Assembly (NCBI GenBank): GCA_030146605.1
Contig: JASLBO010000370.1
Span: 1 to 10,187 of the forward strand
DNA from: Sphingomonas sp.
GTDB taxonomy: Bacteria > Pseudomonadota > Alphaproteobacteria > Sphingomonadales > Sphingomonadaceae
Length of the DNA stretch: 10,187 bases
Direction: 5' to 3'
The notes beneath the pieces are model-generated. The model was not told where the DNA came from. It made no database searches and saw only the letters and a list, made by a program, of their open reading frames with translations. Position numbers and translations under genes: made by a program. This document shows positions 7,000 to 10,187 of this stretch, in pieces. Numbering within the stretch: position 1 is the stretch's first letter; each line of letters starts with the position of its first letter.

Positions 7000-7073
7000 G
7001 GCCGCCTCTTTTGCCCGGCGCGCGACGCTACGCAAGCCTTGCCTTTGCCGCCGTCACGCGCCAGAGCCCGGCC
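7000..7073. promoter_or_regulatory. Divergent intergenic region, chorismate mutase / polyprenyl synthase
   Basis: These 74 bases separate two divergent genes and should hold promoters for both. No convincing -35/-10 pair is visible on either strand in this GC-rich sequence. A small inverted repeat, GCAAG-C-CTTGC (7032-7042), could be an operator or chance. The minus side carries the chorismate mutase ribosome site. The plus side has only a weak ribosome site before the ATG at 7074. Confidence 0.3.
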
Positions 7074-8087
7074 ATGAGCGCTACCATCCATCGCCTGGGC
7101 CAAAAGCCCGAGCCGTCGCTGGAACCGATGCTGCAGCTGGTGGCGCACGATCTCAATCTGGTGAACGCGGTCATCCTCGACCGCATGCAATCGAACATTC
7201 CGCTGATCCCCGAGCTGGCGGGGCATCTGATCGCCGGCGGCGGCAAGCGCATGCGGCCGATGCTGACGCTCGCGAGTTCGCAACTGCTCGGCTATTCGGG
7301 GACGCGGCACCATCGGCTGGCCGCGGCGGTCGAGTTCATCCACACCGCGACTCTGCTCCATGACGATGTCGTCGATTCGTCGGACCTGCGCCGCGGCAAG
7401 CGCACCGCCAACATCATCTGGGGCAACCCGGCGAGCGTGCTGGTCGGCGACTTCCTGTTCAGCCGCAGTTTCGAGCTGATGGTCGAGGACGGCAGCCTCA
7501 AGGTGCTCAAGATCCTGAGCAATGCCAGCGCGGTGATCGCCGAGGGCGAAGTCAACCAGCTCACCGCGGTGCGCCGGCTCGACATTTCCGAAGAGCGCTA
7601 TCTCGACATCATCGGCGCCAAGACCGCGGCCTTGTTCGCCGCCGCCTGCCGGATCGCCGCAGTGGTCGCCGAGCGGAGCGAAGCCGAGGAAAAGGCGCTC
7701 GACACGTATGGGCGCAACCTCGGCATCGCATTCCAGCTGGTCGACGACGCGATCGACTATGTCTCCGACGCCTCGACGATGGGCAAGGATGCGGGCGACG
7801 ATTTCCGCGAGGGCAAGATGACGCTGCCGGTGATCCTTGCCTATGCACGCGGCGACGCGGCGGCGCGGGGCTTCTGGAAGGAAGCGATTTCGGGCCGGCG
7901 GGTTTCGGATGCGGACTTTGCCGAGGCGATCGACCTCGTCCGGGCGAGCCGCGCAGTCGACGATACGCTCGCCCGCGCGCGGCATTACGGCCAGCGCGCG
8001 ATCGACGCGCTGGGCGGATTCGCGCCGGGTGCGGCGAAGGATGCGATGGTCGAAGCGGTCGAGTTCGCGGTTGCCCGGGCGTACTGA
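7074..8087 (+). CDS. ispB: Long-chain polyprenyl diphosphate synthase (octa-/decaprenyl type)
   Basis: A 337-residue trans-isoprenyl diphosphate synthase that adds isopentenyl units to an allylic diphosphate, most likely for the ubiquinone side chain; sphingomonads carry mainly Q-10, so decaprenyl is expected. Motifs in order are GGGKRMRPML (residues 55-64), the first Asp-rich motif LLHDDVVD (94-101; Asp97, 98 and 101) followed by RRGKRTAN, GNPASVLVGDFLFS (117-130), and the second Asp-rich motif QLVDDAIDY (221-229) with GKDAGDDFREGKMTLP. The residue five positions before the first Asp-rich motif is Ala92, a small side chain that leaves room for a long product. The length and lack of a signal fit a cytoplasmic enzyme. 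The ATG at 7074 is preferred over a TTG at 7011, which would place most of the divergent spacer inside the protein. It converges on the TonB receptor gene. Confidence 0.94.
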   Translation: MSATIHRLGQKPEPSLEPMLQLVAHDLNLVNAVILDRMQSNIPLIPELAGHLIAGGGKRMRPMLTLASSQLLGYSGTRHHRLAAAVEFIHTATLLHDDVVDSSDLRRGKRTANIIWGNPASVLVGDFLFSRSFELMVEDGSLKVLKILSNASAVIAEGEVNQLTAVRRLDISEERYLDIIGAKTAALFAAACRIAAVVAERSEAEEKALDTYGRNLGIAFQLVDDAIDYVSDASTMGKDAGDDFREGKMTLPVILAYARGDAAARGFWKEAISGRRVSDADFAEAIDLVRASRAVDDTLARARHYGQRAIDALGGFAPGAAKDAMVEAVEFAVARAY

Positions 8088-8115
8088 AGCGCCGCCCCCT
8101 TCGGGACAGCGCTTC
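8086..8115. terminator. Probable terminator hairpin between convergent genes
   Basis: Seven perfect pairs, GAAGCGC (8086-8092) with GCGCTTC (8109-8115), start inside the prenyl synthase stop codon. An inner C(TTCG)G tetraloop lies at 8099-8104. A weak pyrimidine stretch, TCTT, follows on the plus strand and no T-run follows on the minus strand. It fills most of the 34-base gap before the TonB receptor stop codon and could serve both genes, with better support for the plus strand. Confidence 0.55.
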
Positions 8116-8121
8116 TCTTGA

Positions 8122-10187
8122 TCAAAAGGCGGCGCGCAGCGTCAGCTGGACCAGCGGGCCCGAATGCTCGCGCTCGATTTCGTACTCGTCGAGATCGCCC
8201 GCCGCGCGGTTCTCCAGAATCTCCTCGAGCGAATCGCCGTCATATTTGCGGAAGTCCTCATACTTCACGCGATCGAGCAGATTCTGCGCCGAGAGCCGGA
8301 CAACGAAATTCTCGCCGAAGCGCTTTTCGACGAATGCCTCGAGATCGGGATCGTAGCGCAGCCGCACGGTCTCGTCGAAATTGCTTTCGGTCGCCTCGCT
8401 GCGGCCCGAGATCGTCGCGCCGAAGCTGACCCCCGCGCTGCGCAGATTCTGGATCACGCCGAAATTATAGACGTGGTGCGGCTGGTTGTTGAACCGGCGC
8501 TTCTGGAGCGTGAACGGATCGGTCGTCTCGCTGTCGAGATAGGTATAGTTGGCGAAGACGCCGGTGTCGGGCATGCCGAACAGGGTCAGCGGCGCCGACA
8601 GGTCGAACTCGACGCCCCAGGCCTTGCCGTCACCGATATTCTGCGGGCGGAAATCCTGGCCGTCGCCATTGTCGGCGGTGGCGACCAGCTCGATCAGGTC
8701 GGAGATGTCGCGGTAGAAGAAGTTGATCCCGGCGATGCCGCTGTGGCCGAGACGGTGTTCGTAGCCGACATCGATGCCCCAGGCGCGCTGGTTGCGCAGG
8801 CTGGGGTTGCCCGTGGTGGTGTCGTCGTCGCCCGGGGTCTCCTCATATTCGATCGGCGAGAGCAGGTCGTAATCGGGCCGGCGAATCGTCCGCGCGATCG
8901 AGGCGCGGAACTGGCCGGCGCCGGTCGCATAGCGCAGGCTGAGCGACGGATTGAGCAATTCGTCATTGTACGCGGCCGAATCCGCAGTGCCGGTGATCTC
9001 GCGGCGGGTGATTTCGTAGCGCGCGCCGCCGTCCACGCTGAGCGGGCCGGTGTCCCAGCTCAAGCGGACATAAGGCGAGTAGCGGTTCTCCTTGATCCGG
9101 AAGCTGTCGCTGACCAGCGGGCCGTCGTTGAGGCCGTTGCGCTTCTTGAACAGGAAGTCCGAGCCGATCTTGAGCTTGACGCCTTCGTCCGCACCGAACG
9201 CGCCGTAGACGGTGGCGCTGAGCTCGCTGTCGTCGATGCGGATCGCGTCCTCGTCGTCGAGTTCGAGATCGGTCAGGTCGTCCGCATTGTCGCCGACGAA
9301 CACGGTCGTGTCGGTCTTGTCGCGGAACTTGTTCCAGCCCGCGGCGAGGCCGAGCTCGAACCCGCCGAGGGGCACGCGCGCATCGCCGGTGATCGCATAG
9401 GTCTGCTGGCTGATCCGCTCCTGCTGGACCTCGACTTCGTCGAAATCGAGATCCGCATCCTCGAGCGTCACCGAAGTCTCGTCCTCGTCGCGATCGGTAT
9501 CGACGAAGAAGCCGTTGAGGCGGATGCGGCCGCCCTCGCCGAAGGCATGGCTGATCTCGGCGCTGCCCGAGAAATCGGTGCCGTCACGCGTGTCGCTCTG
9601 CGCCTCGAACTCGCCGAACTCGGGATCGGTGACGTAATTGCTGTCCGCCGGGTTTCCGGGGAAGCGCTTGTCGCCGGTCGTCGGCTCGCCGCCGAAGCGG
9701 TACGAGACCTTTTCCTTGGGATTGCGGCGCTTCTGATAATTGAGCGCCACCCAATAATCGGTCGCCGCGCCGATCTTGCCGGCATAAGCCAGCGCGCCCG
9801 AGGGACGGATCACGCCGTCGCGGGTGTTGAGCAAGGCGCCGGCCTTGAGGAAGCCGCCTTCGAACGACGCCGCTTCCTTGGTGACGACGTTGAGCGTGCC
9901 GGCGATGCCGTCGCTCGGCTGATCGGGGCGCGGCGCGCGGACGATCTCGATCCGCTCAACCAGCTCGGCGGGGAGGCGATCGACGAAGAAGCTGCCGTCG
10001 CTGGCGCCGCCGGGGGCGCGGCGGCCGTTGATCAGCACGTTGGTGAAACCGCCGGGCAGTCCGCGGAACTGGACCTGGTCATATTCGAGCACGTCCGACG
10101 TGAAGGTCGCGCCGGGCACGCGCTTGAGCATCTCGCCGACCGACACCGGCTCGAACTTCTGGAAATACTCCAGATCGTAGGAGAGCA
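8122..10187 (-). CDS. TonB-dependent outer-membrane receptor, N-terminus beyond right edge
   Basis: This is an outer-membrane transporter that takes up a bound ligand using TonB/ExbB/ExbD energy. The frame stays open to the window edge (FQKFEPVSVGEML is read through the GTG at 10146), so the true start, signal peptide and TonB box lie outside; 687 residues are visible. The plug domain is clear: VSVGEMLKRVPGATF, VQFRGLPGGFTNVLINGRRA, LPAELVERIEIVRAP and SDGIAGTLNVVTKEA. The rest is a beta-barrel with alternating short strands and loops, including NPSLRNQRAWGIDVGYEHRL and FFYRDISDLIE. It ends in LTLRAAF, with the terminal Phe typical of barrels recognised by BAM. The plug resembles the large sphingomonad group with the PSDGIAGTLN motif; ligands of that group are mostly unknown, and glycans or metal chelates are possible. 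Two loops encoded at about 9501-9229 are strikingly acidic. It is not in the same transcription unit as the sugar genes. Confidence 0.93.
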   Translation of the reverse strand, partial: LSYDLEYFQKFEPVSVGEMLKRVPGATFTSDVLEYDQVQFRGLPGGFTNVLINGRRAPGGASDGSFFVDRLPAELVERIEIVRAPRPDQPSDGIAGTLNVVTKEAASFEGGFLKAGALLNTRDGVIRPSGALAYAGKIGAATDYWVALNYQKRRNPKEKVSYRFGGEPTTGDKRFPGNPADSNYVTDPEFGEFEAQSDTRDGTDFSGSAEISHAFGEGGRIRLNGFFVDTDRDEDETSVTLEDADLDFDEVEVQQERISQQTYAITGDARVPLGGFELGLAAGWNKFRDKTDTTVFVGDNADDLTDLELDDEDAIRIDDSELSATVYGAFGADEGVKLKIGSDFLFKKRNGLNDGPLVSDSFRIKENRYSPYVRLSWDTGPLSVDGGARYEITRREITGTADSAAYNDELLNPSLSLRYATGAGQFRASIARTIRRPDYDLLSPIEYEETPGDDDTTTGNPSLRNQRAWGIDVGYEHRLGHSGIAGINFFYRDISDLIELVATADNGDGQDFRPQNIGDGKAWGVEFDLSAPLTLFGMPDTGVFANYTYLDSETTDPFTLQKRRFNNQPHHVYNFGVIQNLRSAGVSFGATISGRSEATESNFDETVRLRYDPDLEAFVEKRFGENFVVRLSAQNLLDRVKYEDFRKYDGDSLEEILENRAAGDLDEYEIEREHSGPLVQLTLRAAF

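Noticed and set aside
7011..7073. N-terminal extension of the prenyl synthase from a TTG
   Set aside because: It would take up most of the divergent promoter region. The ATG at 7074 gives the usual family length.
6939..7985. 348-codon open frame on the minus strand opposite the prenyl synthase
   Set aside because: It overlaps both the prenyl synthase and the chorismate mutase gene in another frame, and its translation shows no domain.
10144..10146. GTG as the start of the TonB receptor
   Set aside because: The reading frame continues upstream to the window edge with plausible plug-domain residues, so this GTG is an internal valine codon.

Overview
The window looks like a stretch of chromosome from a sphingomonad (Alphaproteobacteria, Sphingomonas-like). 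The grounds are very high GC, protein sequences with a sphingomonad character (SMC, the TonB receptor plug, the chorismate mutase with its VIRHHE end), and short GC-rich palindromic intergenic repeats of the kind common in these genomes. Assignments come from reading motifs; no database search was run.

Layout. Positions 1-1990 (+) hold the 3' part of smc, covering the hinge, the returning coiled coil and the C-terminal ATPase head. It converges on a five-gene minus-strand run across a folded palindromic element (2009-2144) that probably ends transcription from both sides. Read 5' to 3' on the minus strand, the run is: a short AroQ-type chorismate mutase (6999-6715); an unrecognised lipoprotein (6718-5996, 4-base ATGA overlap); a GH130-family glycosidase/phosphorylase (5982-4861, 13-base gap); a second palindromic element (4739-4841); a GH13 alpha-glucosidase-type enzyme (4712-3144); and a GT4 glycosyltransferase (3147-2146, another 4-base overlap). 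Divergent from the chorismate mutase, across 74 bases, is a long-chain polyprenyl diphosphate synthase (7074-8087, +), probably making the ubiquinone side chain. It converges through a small hairpin on a TonB-dependent receptor (10187-8122, -) whose N-terminus lies beyond the right edge.

How the genes work together. smc, the prenyl synthase and chorismate mutase are core functions (chromosome organisation, quinone side chain, phenylalanine/tyrosine branch). GT4, GH13 and GH130 look like a small sugar module: one enzyme that builds a glycosidic bond beside two that could break or phosphorolyse one. Its substrate cannot be read from the sequence. A mannose- or glucose-containing oligosaccharide or compatible solute is a reasonable inference only. 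The TonB receptor could import glycans or chelates, but it is in a separate transcription unit.

Most of the window is ordinary core genome. The points most worth a second look are the GT4/GH13/GH130 module with its chorismate mutase and lipoprotein leader genes, and the two elaborately folded repeats, one of which sits inside the presumed operon. No RNA gene, CRISPR array, transposase or attachment site was seen.
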